NCBI GenBank assembly: GCA_003452185.1
Contig: DMJJ01000327.1
Coordinates: 839 to 8,163 of the forward strand
Length of the DNA: 7,325 nt
From: Verrucomicrobiales bacterium
GTDB lineage: Bacteria > Verrucomicrobiota > Verrucomicrobiia > Limisphaerales > UBA11320
Direction: 5' to 3'
Positions 1 through 5,936 of the stretch are shown here, in pieces. Made by a program: the position numbers and the translations under genes. Every line of letters begins with the position of its first letter. Position 1 is the stretch's first letter. The notes under the pieces are model-generated. The model was not told the origin of the DNA. It searched no databases and saw only the letters and a program-made list of their open reading frames with translations.

Positions 1-1
1 C

Positions 2-1798
2 AACACGGATGACGGCGACCTCTTTTGGCAGGGAAGCAACTTCGGTCAGGGCGGCGGCGGCTACAACGGCACGGGGCAGTTCACCCCGAACGCCTGGCAC
101 CGGATCGTGGCGGCTTATGATGAGGCTGCCGGGGTCGTGACCAAGTATGTGGACGGCATCAAGCAGGATGACTGGACTGCCAATCAGGGTCTCGACAATC
201 CGCGCCGGGCGCTCCAGCAGTACGCGATCCTCTTCGCCGACGGCGACAACGACGAGCGTGCGGAGATGTATGTGAACAGCGTCCAGATTCGCGAAGGTAA
301 GCTCTCCGACGCAGAGATGGTTCTGCTGGGCGGGCCCGATGCAGGCGGGATTCCGAGCGACATCGATGCAGTGAGCGTCGCCGGCCAGTGGGACTTCGAC
401 GCGGGCAATCTCGCCGCGACGGTCGGCAAGCCGCTTGAATACCTCGACGGCGCCAACGGCGTGGCCCAGGGCGCAACGGCCTTCGGAACCACGACCTCCT
501 TCGGCATCCCCGACATCAACGGCCAGGTGGCGAACGTCATGCAGGTCTCGGGGGATCTCAACACCAAGATCGGCTACAAGATGTTCCACGGGATCGCCCC
601 GAACGGTGGCGGCACCCTGGTGAACCAGTACACGATCATCTTCGACATCTACGTTGTCCCGGTTCGTGGGGGCGCGGCTTCGCTCCTCCAGATCAGCTCC
701 CTGGGCAACACGGATGACGGCGACCTCTTCTGGCAGGGGAGCAACTTCGGCCAGGGGGGTGGCGGCTACAACGGAACCGGCGCCTTCACCCCGAACGCGT
801 GGCACCGTGTGGCGGCTGCCTACGACGAGGCCGCGGGTGTTGTCACGAAGTACGTCGACGGCATCAAGCAGGATGACTGGACTGCCAATCAGGGTCTCGA
901 CAATCCGCGTCGGGCGCTCCAGCAGTACGCGATCCTCTTCGCCGACGGCGACAACGACGAGCGGGCGCAGATGTACGTGAACAGCGTGCAGATCCGTGCC
1001 GGCAAGCTCTCGGACGCCCAGCTCGCGCTGCTCGGTGGGCCCTCGGCCTCGGGCATTCCGCTCGTCCTTCCTGCCAGCACGGTCACCGGCCAGTGGGACT
1101 TCAATACGGGGACCCTGGCGGCGACGATCGGCAAGCCGCTTGAGTACCTCGATGGCGACACGGCCGACGGCATCGCCAAGGCTGCGACCACCTTCGGCAG
1201 CACCACGACGCTTGGGGTTGACGACATCGATGGCGAGCCTGCGAACGTTCTTCAGGTCACCGGCGATCTCAACACCAAGATCGGCTACAAGATGTTCCAC
1301 GGGATTGCCCCCAACGGTGGCGGCATCCGTGTGAACGAGTACACGCTCATTATGGACGTCCTGGTCCATCCTGTTCGCGGCGGTGCGGCTTCCCTCCTCC
1401 AGAGCAGCTCCTTGGGGAACACCGACGACGGCGACCTCTTCTGGCAGGGGAACAACTTCGGCCAGGGGGGTGGTGGCTACAACGGCACCGGAGCCTTCAC
1501 GCCTAATGTTTGGCACCGGGTCGCGATCTCCTATGACGAAGGGGCCAAGGTTCCGCATGCCCTCAAGTACGTGGATGGCATCTACCAGGATGACTGGACT
1601 GCCAACCAGGGCCTCGACGCCCCTCGCCGCACCCTCGACACCTACGCGATTCTCTTCGCCGACGGTGACAACGACGAGCGTGCCCAGATCACGGCAAACA
1701 GCATCCAGATTCGTTCCGGGACGATGTCCAAGGCCGATCTGGCCGCCCTCGGTAAGCCCACGGCAGCCGGTATCCCGATTGCCCTTCCTCCCAGCGTG
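2..1798 (+). repeat. In-gene tandem LamG repeat array, 705-717 bp units
   Basis: The units are a partial one at 2-376, a full one at 377-1081 (705 bp, 235 codons) and a full one at 1082-1798 (717 bp, 239 codons). The last unit has two 2-codon insertions, in the EYLDGDTADG loop and in the GAKVPHALKY loop. Similarity is visible in DNA as well as protein. Positions 152-258 match 857-963 with one difference in 107 bases, and 554-594 matches 1265-1305 exactly. Flanking parts of the same units carry many synonymous changes. The repeat probably continues upstream of the window. Confidence 0.9.
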
Positions 1799-1981
1799 AA
1801 GGCGATTCGCCATGGTGACCTCGTCACCTTCCAGGTTCCTGCCTGGGCCATCGGCTACGCGGTGGAGACCGCCACCTCGCTCACCAGTGGGGACTGGCAG
1901 CCTGTCGGAACCGTGGCCGCCCTCACCTACAGCCTGCCGGCCCAGGACGCCCAGCGGTTCTTCCGCCTGCGGAAGCCGTAA
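2..1981 (+). CDS. LamG-like repeat secreted/surface protein, 3' part (5' end outside window)
   Basis: The reading frame is open from the left edge to TAA at 1979-1981, giving 659 codons. A GTG at 107 is in frame but lies inside a repeat unit and is not the real start. The visible protein holds a partial unit (residues 1-125), two full units (126-360 and 361-599) and a C-terminal module of about 60 residues (600-659) ending FFRLRKP. Each unit resembles a concanavalin A-like/LamG jelly-roll domain: it opens with GQWDF, has a WHRV-AAYDE strand followed by KYVDG, and ends with ILFADGDNDER, a V.S.QIR strand and a LS.A.L..LG tail. Acidic DGDNDE could bind calcium, but this is a guess. LamG domains typically bind glycans or proteins outside the cell. 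Secretion is inferred from domain type, because the N-terminus is not visible. The ligand is unknown and no catalytic motif was seen. Confidence 0.85.
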   Translation, partial: NTDDGDLFWQGSNFGQGGGGYNGTGQFTPNAWHRIVAAYDEAAGVVTKYVDGIKQDDWTANQGLDNPRRALQQYAILFADGDNDERAEMYVNSVQIREGKLSDAEMVLLGGPDAGGIPSDIDAVSVAGQWDFDAGNLAATVGKPLEYLDGANGVAQGATAFGTTTSFGIPDINGQVANVMQVSGDLNTKIGYKMFHGIAPNGGGTLVNQYTIIFDIYVVPVRGGAASLLQISSLGNTDDGDLFWQGSNFGQGGGGYNGTGAFTPNAWHRVAAAYDEAAGVVTKYVDGIKQDDWTANQGLDNPRRALQQYAILFADGDNDERAQMYVNSVQIRAGKLSDAQLALLGGPSASGIPLVLPASTVTGQWDFNTGTLAATIGKPLEYLDGDTADGIAKAATTFGSTTTLGVDDIDGEPANVLQVTGDLNTKIGYKMFHGIAPNGGGIRVNEYTLIMDVLVHPVRGGAASLLQSSSLGNTDDGDLFWQGNNFGQGGGGYNGTGAFTPNVWHRVAISYDEGAKVPHALKYVDGIYQDDWTANQGLDAPRRTLDTYAILFADGDNDERAQITANSIQIRSGTMSKADLAALGKPTAAGIPIALPPSVKAIRHGDLVTFQVPAWAIGYAVETATSLTSGDWQPVGTVAALTYSLPAQDAQRFFRLRKP

Positions 1982-2014
1982 GCGCCAAAGCCTGACAGTA
2001 CAGGGCTAGATCAA

Positions 2015-2051
2015 AACCCCGGCATGGGATTCCATGCCGGGGTTATTTTTT
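2015..2051 (+). terminator. Intrinsic terminator after the LamG-repeat gene
   Basis: A perfect 13-bp stem pairs AACCCCGGCATGG (2015-2027) with CCATGCCGGGGTT (2032-2044) around a GATT loop. It is followed by A and six T residues (2046-2051). It starts 33 bp after the TAA stop and fits a strong Rho-independent terminator for the + strand. Its sequence differs from the hairpin at the end of the intergenic repeats. Confidence 0.93.
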
Positions 2052-2146
2052 GACGCAATCATCACAAGGTGTTTACAGTAAAGCTTTTAGGATCATCCGG
2101 GTTCAGTTTGAAGGGGTGCCCGGACGGGGGCAGGGGACTCCCCACC

Positions 2147-2294
2147 CGTGTCACTCATTTGTGTGACTTGTTGGAAATCGGGGTCGAGTGCAAGCTATCC
2201 CCAGTTCTCAAGCCGGACCGTGTGGCTCTGGCGCTAAAAACAAAACTGTGTGAAACGTGAGACCCCGGCGCGGTTAACCCCGCGACGGGGTTTT
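2147..2294 (+). repeat. Intergenic repeat copy A (possible structured RNA), about 148 bp
   Basis: The 5' block begins CGTGTCACTCATTTGTGTGA and runs to the GTTGGAAA near 2177. A linker unlike that of the other copies follows, then a conserved 3' block from CAGTTCTCAAGCC (2202) to the T-run at 2291-2294. Possible stems are GTCAC/GTGAC (2150-2154/2163-2167), CAGTT/AACTG (2202-2206/2244-2248), GCCGG/CTGGC (2212-2216/2228-2232, one G-U pair) and a terminal hairpin. Orientation follows the T-run. I do not recognise the family, and no promoter is evident just upstream. A non-RNA repeat remains possible. Confidence 0.8.
2262..2294 (+). terminator. Terminator-like hairpin ending repeat A
   Basis: ACCCCG (2262-2267) pairs with CGGGGT (2286-2291). 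A G-A mismatch follows, then CGCGG (2269-2273) pairs with CCGCG (2280-2284) around a TTAACC loop. Only four T residues follow (2291-2294), so termination would be weaker than at 2015-2051. Confidence 0.6.
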
Positions 2295-2359
2295 GCGCTT
2301 TCCGGGAGGTCGGTTTCCGTGGCTTCGGCTCCAGGTCCCTCCAATAGCGGGCGCTGCCT

Positions 2360-2508
2360 CGTGTCACTCATTTGTGTGACTTGTTGGAAAACCTCCCGTG
2401 GCGCATTCTCTACCCAGTTCTCAAGCCGGACCGTGTGGCTCTGGCGCTTAAAACAAAAACTGTGTGAAACGTGAGACCCCGGCGCGGTTAACCCCGCGAC
2501 GGGGTTTT
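2360..2508 (+). repeat. Intergenic repeat copy B (possible structured RNA), about 149 bp
   Basis: This copy is in the same orientation as A and starts 213 bp after it. The 5' block (2360-2390) and the 3' block (2415-2508) are almost identical to those of A. The linker (about 2390-2414, CCTCCCGTGGCGCATTCTCT) differs from A but resembles copy C. Sequence before and after is unrelated to that around A, so the edges are sharp. The same stems can form, including GCCGG/CTGGC (2425-2429/2441-2445) and the terminal hairpin. Confidence 0.8.
2476..2508 (+). terminator. Terminator-like hairpin ending repeat B
   Basis: The hairpin (2476-2505) is identical to that of copy A, with 6 bp plus 5 bp around one G-A mismatch and a TTAACC loop. 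It is followed by TTTTGCGTTTTT, a slightly richer T tract than in A. Confidence 0.6.
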
Positions 2509-2732
2509 GCGTTTTTAGAGTTTCCCTCCCAACTCTTGATCGACCGGGCTGGGATCGGCATCGCGACACGGCTCCTCCGAGTCGGCGGTTCACCACCCCG
2601 GTAGGAGTCGGGAGGTTCATTGAGACGGTCCCTTGACTTTCATCTCTGGCGAGACCAAGGTGGGCCCTTAGCTTAAAATCAGTTTCAATCCAACCCAAGG
2701 TTTGGGATCAACAAGGAGATTAGTTCTGAGAG

Positions 2733-2780
2733 ATGGATTCTCAGTTTGCGGAAGGATTCCACCCCACTCACCCATGTTAA
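2733..2780 (+). CDS. Possible 15-codon leader ORF overlapping the next start
   Basis: ATG at 2733 opens a 15-codon frame (MDSQFAEGFHPTHPC) ending in TAA at 2778-2780. The downstream gene's ATG at 2774 lies inside its last codons, as CCATGTTAA. A good ribosome-binding sequence, AAGGAG (2713-2718), lies 14 bp upstream, longer than the usual spacing. The main gene has no well-placed ribosome site of its own, so this ORF could feed ribosomes to it by translational coupling. The peptide has no recognisable motif. Chance is quite possible at this length, and AAGGAG may instead serve a rare CTG start at 2726 in frame with the main gene. Confidence 0.3.
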   Translation: MDSQFAEGFHPTHPC

Positions 2781-4297
2781 ACTCTACTCGTTCGCTCATT
2801 CGTGCCGTCGGCGTCACCCTCATACTGGCGGGCCTTGCTGAACCCGTGTCGATGAACGCGCAGGCGGCCTCCGACCTGTGGTTTCGTCGGACGGTTCCCG
2901 GGTTGACGGCGGATCTCCATTCCGTGGCGTTCGGAAACGGGCAGTTCGTCGCGGTGGGGGCCGATTCAACGGTTGTTCGGTCGGGGGATGGGGTTCACTG
3001 GACGAGCAGCACGACTGGAACGGCCGGATCGCTCACGCGGGTTCGGTTCCTGAATGGAGCGTTTGTGGCGATGGGCCCGGCGCACCAACTTCTCTTTTCG
3101 ACGGACGGCCTCAGCTGGGAGGCCAGGAGTTTTCCCGGCGCGGTCGCAACGGATGTCGCGTATGGGAACGGGGTTTACGTCTCCGCTACGGACGTGGACC
3201 CCTATTACTCCACCGATGGGTTGCAATGGACCCCCATCGCAGAGCGCGACCCGAACGCGTTTCCGTGGGTGACGCCCAACTCCGCCGAGTTGAGGACGGT
3301 CACCTTCAGCGCAGGACGGTTCGTTGGTATCCGCGCCTATCATCCGAAGGTTTTTAGCGGCTCGATGGAGTACGTCAGTTCGGTGAATGGGTTGGACTGG
3401 ACTCTCGGTCCGGCGGATTACATCCCGCTGGACGGGGGGGCGGGGACGATTGACCAGGGGTTGGGGCTCTTCGCCTTCGCCCCGCAGGTCCCCGGGGTCG
3501 TCGGATTGCATCTCTCGACCGACGGCACGGCGTGGAATTGTGTTGGATGCAGCCCGACGCCGATGCCCACAGGCTATGAAGTGGGTGCAGCCTTCGGTGC
3601 CCAGAGTGGGGTTCGGGTGACCGTCCTATACGGGTTCGCCGGGATTGAACCCCGCATTTTCTCGACCGTGAATGGCGTGGACTGGACTCCCAGCCTGCAG
3701 TTTCCCACCCCCTTCGAGGATCCGAACCTTGCGTACTACGCCCCGTTACGAGGATTTGCCAGGGGGGTGGCGGCCGGCGCGGGCGGGTTTGCCGTTGTCG
3801 GGGACGGGGGATACATCCTCCATAGCGGCCCCGGATCGGGTGCCCCAACGATCGTGAGCCAGCCCGTTGGCCTAAGCGTCGCCGTTGGGCAGGCGGCCGC
3901 GTTCAAGGTGGTGGTTTCAGGGGCACCGCCAATCAGCTACCAATGGTATCATGGGGAGCAGCCGATCGATGGCGCCACGGAGGCGACGTTCACCCTCTCG
4001 TCGGTGCAGACGACAGATGCTGGAAGCTACAAGGTGGTGGCTTCGAATGGGGCGGGTTCCGTGACGAGCCAACCGGCGCTGCTCGAAGTCGCGTTCCTTC
4101 ACATCAAGATGTACGCAGGCGTGCAGCTCGATGGGACCGTTGGGAAGACCTATCGGATCGAAGCGACTGAGGTTGGCACGGCACCGAACTGGCAGCCTGT
4201 AGCCGAGGTGGTTCTCCCTTCCAGCCACTATGTTTGGTTCGACACCGGATCCCCGGATCACGCCACCCGACTCTATCGCGCCACCGAGCTGCCGTGA
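2774..4297 (+). CDS. Secreted Asp-box/kelch-like propeller protein with Ig-like domain
   Basis: This is a 507-residue protein from ATG 2774. That start was chosen because it places a signal peptide at the N-terminus: basic MLNSTRSLIR, a hydrophobic AVGVTLILAG core and a likely cleavage after AQA (29-31). The frame opens further upstream (TTG 2702), but that would bury the signal peptide behind 24 residues. Residues 45-350 are a propeller-like region with recurring S-x-D/N-G-x-x-W motifs (SGDGVHW, STDGLSW, STDGLQW, SVNGLDW, STDGTAW, TVNGVDW), each near a FVAVG or FVGIR type strand. Residues 358-440 form an Ig-like domain with YQWYHG and the DAGSYKVVASN signature. Residues 441-507 form a C-terminal module with YRIEA, WQPVAE and a RLYRA tail, as in the upstream gene. 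It is probably exported and involved in binding. No active site was seen, and the true function is unknown. Confidence 0.88.
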   Translation: MLNSTRSLIRAVGVTLILAGLAEPVSMNAQAASDLWFRRTVPGLTADLHSVAFGNGQFVAVGADSTVVRSGDGVHWTSSTTGTAGSLTRVRFLNGAFVAMGPAHQLLFSTDGLSWEARSFPGAVATDVAYGNGVYVSATDVDPYYSTDGLQWTPIAERDPNAFPWVTPNSAELRTVTFSAGRFVGIRAYHPKVFSGSMEYVSSVNGLDWTLGPADYIPLDGGAGTIDQGLGLFAFAPQVPGVVGLHLSTDGTAWNCVGCSPTPMPTGYEVGAAFGAQSGVRVTVLYGFAGIEPRIFSTVNGVDWTPSLQFPTPFEDPNLAYYAPLRGFARGVAAGAGGFAVVGDGGYILHSGPGSGAPTIVSQPVGLSVAVGQAAAFKVVVSGAPPISYQWYHGEQPIDGATEATFTLSSVQTTDAGSYKVVASNGAGSVTSQPALLEVAFLHIKMYAGVQLDGTVGKTYRIEATEVGTAPNWQPVAEVVLPSSHYVWFDTGSPDHATRLYRATELP

Positions 4298-4392
4298 TGC
4301 ACTGGGAGGGGGGAGGGGCTACAAGGCATGTTCAGCCCTGCCGCCCTCGGGCGCGAAGCCGCTCGCGTGGGGGTGATTCAGGGTGAACGAGG

Positions 4393-4537
4393 CGTGTCAC
4401 TCATTTGTGCGACTTGTTGGGAACCCTCCCCGGGTGCATTCTCTACGCAGTTCTCAGCCGGACCGTGTGGCTCCGGCGCTTAAACAAAACTGTGTGAAAC
4501 GTAAGCCCCGGCGCGGTTAACCCCGCGACGGGGTTTT
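4393..4537 (+). repeat. Intergenic repeat copy C (possible structured RNA), about 145 bp
   Basis: This third copy, in the same orientation, starts 95 bp after the stop of the propeller/Ig gene. It is the most diverged: GTGCGAC replaces GTGTGAC, and one A is missing from CTCAAGCC. Its linker resembles that of B, sharing GCATTCTCTAC. The middle stem becomes fully Watson-Crick, GCCGG/CCGGC (4457-4461/4473-4477). The 5' GTCAC stem is weakened. The next gene to the right is on the opposite strand, so this copy cannot be a leader for a + strand gene here. Confidence 0.8.
4505..4537 (+). terminator. Terminator-like hairpin ending repeat C, between convergent genes
   Basis: The hairpin is GCCCCG (4505-4510) with CGGGGT (4529-4534) and an inner CGCGG/CCGCG, followed by TTTT (4534-4537). 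The outermost pair is G-U here and A-U in A and B, so the stem is kept. It is the best candidate terminator for the gene ending at 4297. On the - strand it has no adjacent T-run, so it would serve the opposing operon poorly. Confidence 0.55.
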
Positions 4538-4562
4538 GTTCTGTACGGGTTTGCCAGCGGGG

Positions 4563-4940
4563 TCACTTGGGGGGAGTGATGGGGAAGATCTCTCCCAATG
4601 GCTTGATAATGTGAAGTTTGAGCAGGATTAGAATGAGGAGAGTGTAGGCTGAGGCGGTGGCGAGATCGCGAAGCACCTGCCTCAGTCGGTAGCCTCGAGC
4701 CTCCTTCGCCAGGAGCTGTTCGGCTCCTTTATGCATCATCCAGAAACCGAGGACGTTGGTCAGCCAGTACCCCAGGACGACAGAGGGTTCAAACCATCCA
4801 GGTTGGAAGAAGGAGATGCACCAGGCAAACGCCACGGCCAAGGGGACGTTCACAACGAGGTCGTTCCACCAGGAAAGGGGGCTTAGAAGGAAGCCGATGG
4901 TGCTGACGATGCCCCCGGTGACTCTTTTCTTCCAGCCCAT
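4563..4940 (-). CDS. Small integral membrane protein, unrecognised
   Basis: This is a 125-residue protein from ATG at 4938-4940, starting 48 bp after the argF stop on the same strand, so probably the last gene of that unit. It begins with a basic MGWKKR and a short hydrophobic or amphipathic stretch (10-20), then PLSWWNDL. Three likely membrane segments follow, at about residues 30-46, 53-69 and 96-113. A charged loop (71-92, with KGAEQLLAKEARGYRLR) lies between the last two, and a short PITPPK tail ends the protein. I cannot name the family. The tryptophan-rich SWWNDL and HKGAEQLL patches look like conserved positions rather than random membrane filler, which supports a real gene. No canonical ribosome-binding site is seen. 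Position next to arginine genes does not by itself suggest a role in arginine metabolism. Confidence 0.75.
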   Translation of the reverse strand: MGWKKRVTGGIVSTIGFLLSPLSWWNDLVVNVPLAVAFAWCISFFQPGWFEPSVVLGYWLTNVLGFWMMHKGAEQLLAKEARGYRLRQVLRDLATASAYTLLILILLKLHIIKPLGEIFPITPPK

Positions 4941-4988
4941 GATCTGGGGGTATCTAGCCCCGCGCGTGAGCAGGGAGGGAGGAGAAAA

Positions 4989-5885
4989 TCAGCTGACGAT
5001 CCAGTTGAGGATCGATTTCTGGAGGTGGAGACGGTTCTCCGCCTGCTCGAAGATCGTCGCGGCGTGGGCCTCAAACGTCTCCTCATCGATCTCCTTCCCC
5101 CGGTAGGCGGGAAGGCAATGCATGACCAGGGCCTGGGGTTTGGCGCGTTTCACCAACGCCCCGTTGATTTGGTAACCCCCGAGGATGCGGATCCGTTCGG
5201 CTGCTTCGGCCTCCTTGCCCATCGACACCCAGACATCGGTGTAGAGAAGGTCGGCTCCCTCGGCCGCGGCGGGGAGGTCCTCGGTGACGTGGACCTTGCC
5301 TCCGGCCCGGCGCAGGATATCGGGTGAGGGTTGGAATGCCTTGGGGGCGGCGATCCGGAGCTCGAAGCCGAGCTTCGCCGCCGCGAAGATCCAGGAGACG
5401 GGCATGTTGCAGGCCCCGTCTCCCACAAACGTCACGACTTTGCCCTGAATCGATCCCCGTTTCTCCTGGAAGGTGAAGATATCGGTCAACACCTGGCACG
5501 GATGCTCATCGTCGGTCAGGGCGTTGACGGTCGGGATGCCGGAGTAGGTGGCGAACTCCTCCACGTCGCTCTGCGCGTAGGTGCGGATCACAGCCCCGCG
5601 CACCATCCGGCCGAGGACCCTGGCAGTGTCCTTGATCGGCTCGCCGCGTCCCAGCTGGATGTCATTGGCGTTGAGGAACAGCGGCCGTCCCCCCAGCTCA
5701 TGGATGCCGACCTCGAAGCTGACCCGGGTGCGGGTCGAGGACTTGGAGAAGATCAACGCCCAGGTCTGCCCGGCCAGCGGCAGGCGGGCGGGGTTGCCGC
5801 GCTGCTGCTTGAAGGAGGCCCCATCGCGGAGCACCTGCTCCATCGCCTCTCTCGGCATCGTCTCAAGACTCAGCAAATGTTTCAT
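4989..5885 (-). CDS. argF: Ornithine carbamoyltransferase
   Basis: This cytoplasmic enzyme of arginine synthesis transfers a carbamoyl group from carbamoyl phosphate to ornithine, giving citrulline. From ATG at 5883-5885 it has 298 residues, normal for the family. In that numbering the carbamoyl-phosphate motif STRTR is at 50-54, HPCQ at 128-131, the ornithine-side DVWVSMG at 217-223 and HCLP at 256-259. Each key motif is intact. The intact SMG loop favours plain ornithine as substrate over the acetyl- or succinyl-ornithine variants. Following HCLP the sequence is AYRG where many homologues have AHRG. An in-frame TTG at 5892-5894 would add MDA at the start, with a weak AGG about 8 bp before it. 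I prefer ATG because MKHLLSL is the usual N-terminus. It lies 51 bp after argD and 48 bp before the membrane protein gene. Confidence 0.95.
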   Translation of the reverse strand: MKHLLSLETMPREAMEQVLRDGASFKQQRGNPARLPLAGQTWALIFSKSSTRTRVSFEVGIHELGGRPLFLNANDIQLGRGEPIKDTARVLGRMVRGAVIRTYAQSDVEEFATYSGIPTVNALTDDEHPCQVLTDIFTFQEKRGSIQGKVVTFVGDGACNMPVSWIFAAAKLGFELRIAAPKAFQPSPDILRRAGGKVHVTEDLPAAAEGADLLYTDVWVSMGKEAEAAERIRILGGYQINGALVKRAKPQALVMHCLPAYRGKEIDEETFEAHAATIFEQAENRLHLQKSILNWIVS

Positions 5886-5936
5886 GGCATCCAAGGGATG
5901 AACCTGCAGCGCAGGAAAGCGGGCAGTATGAGCAGT

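Larger units (their letters stand above)
1982..2732. other. Gene-poor intergenic region carrying repeats A and B
   Basis: This stretch of about 750 bp between two + strand genes holds the terminator at 2015-2051 and repeat copies A (2147-2294) and B (2360-2508). No convincing protein gene was found on either strand. ORFs here translate the repeats, and two of them contain the same peptide because the repeats are near-identical. The parts at 2052-2146, 2295-2359 and 2509-2700 are unique within the window, and I see no function in them. A TTGACT at 2633 and a TAAAAT at 2674 are too far apart to make a sigma-70 promoter. Confidence 0.7.

Noticed and set aside
159..1851. Long antisense and alternate-frame ORFs within the LamG-repeat gene
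   Set aside because: They recur with the repeat units, are rich in Arg, Ser and Pro as expected from GC-rich shadow frames, and contain no domain. The LamG frame shows synonymous substitution between units.
2147..2508. Tandem riboswitch or attenuator controlling the propeller/Ig gene
   Set aside because: Copy C has no + strand gene following it in the window, and more than 200 bp separate copy B from the start codon. No known aptamer core was recognised. Regulation in trans or at 3' ends fits better.
2147..2508. Insertion sequence or MITE with terminal inverted repeats
   Set aside because: The start (CGTGTCACTC) and the end (GGGGTTTTGCG) are not inverted repeats of each other, and no target-site duplication is visible beside any copy. 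A transposed origin without inverted ends is still possible.
2633..2679. Sigma-70 promoter from TTGACT (2633-2638) and TAAAAT (2674-2679)
   Set aside because: The 35-bp gap between the boxes is about twice the functional spacing, and neither box has a partner at 16-18 bp.
2155..2698. Open frames on the - strand, two of which contain the same peptide (AQNPVAGLTAPGSHVSHSF)
   Set aside because: The shared peptide is the reverse-strand translation of the 3' block of repeats A and B. Conservation follows the nucleotide hairpin and T-run, and there is no ribosome-binding site or known domain.
2702..2773. Upstream TTG start for the propeller/Ig protein
   Set aside because: It would place 24 residues, some charged and proline-rich, before an otherwise clear signal peptide. 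ATG 2774 gives a normal secreted N-terminus.
2360..4537. Integron attC sites as an explanation of the repeats
   Set aside because: Only a GTTAAC lies in the hairpin loop. The paired R and L boxes at the two ends of an imperfect palindrome are absent, and the two ends of the repeat are not complementary. No integrase gene is in view.
2147..4537. CRISPR array
   Set aside because: There are three long copies (about 148 bp) at irregular spacing with a complete gene between two of them. No short repeats, regular spacers or cas genes are present.
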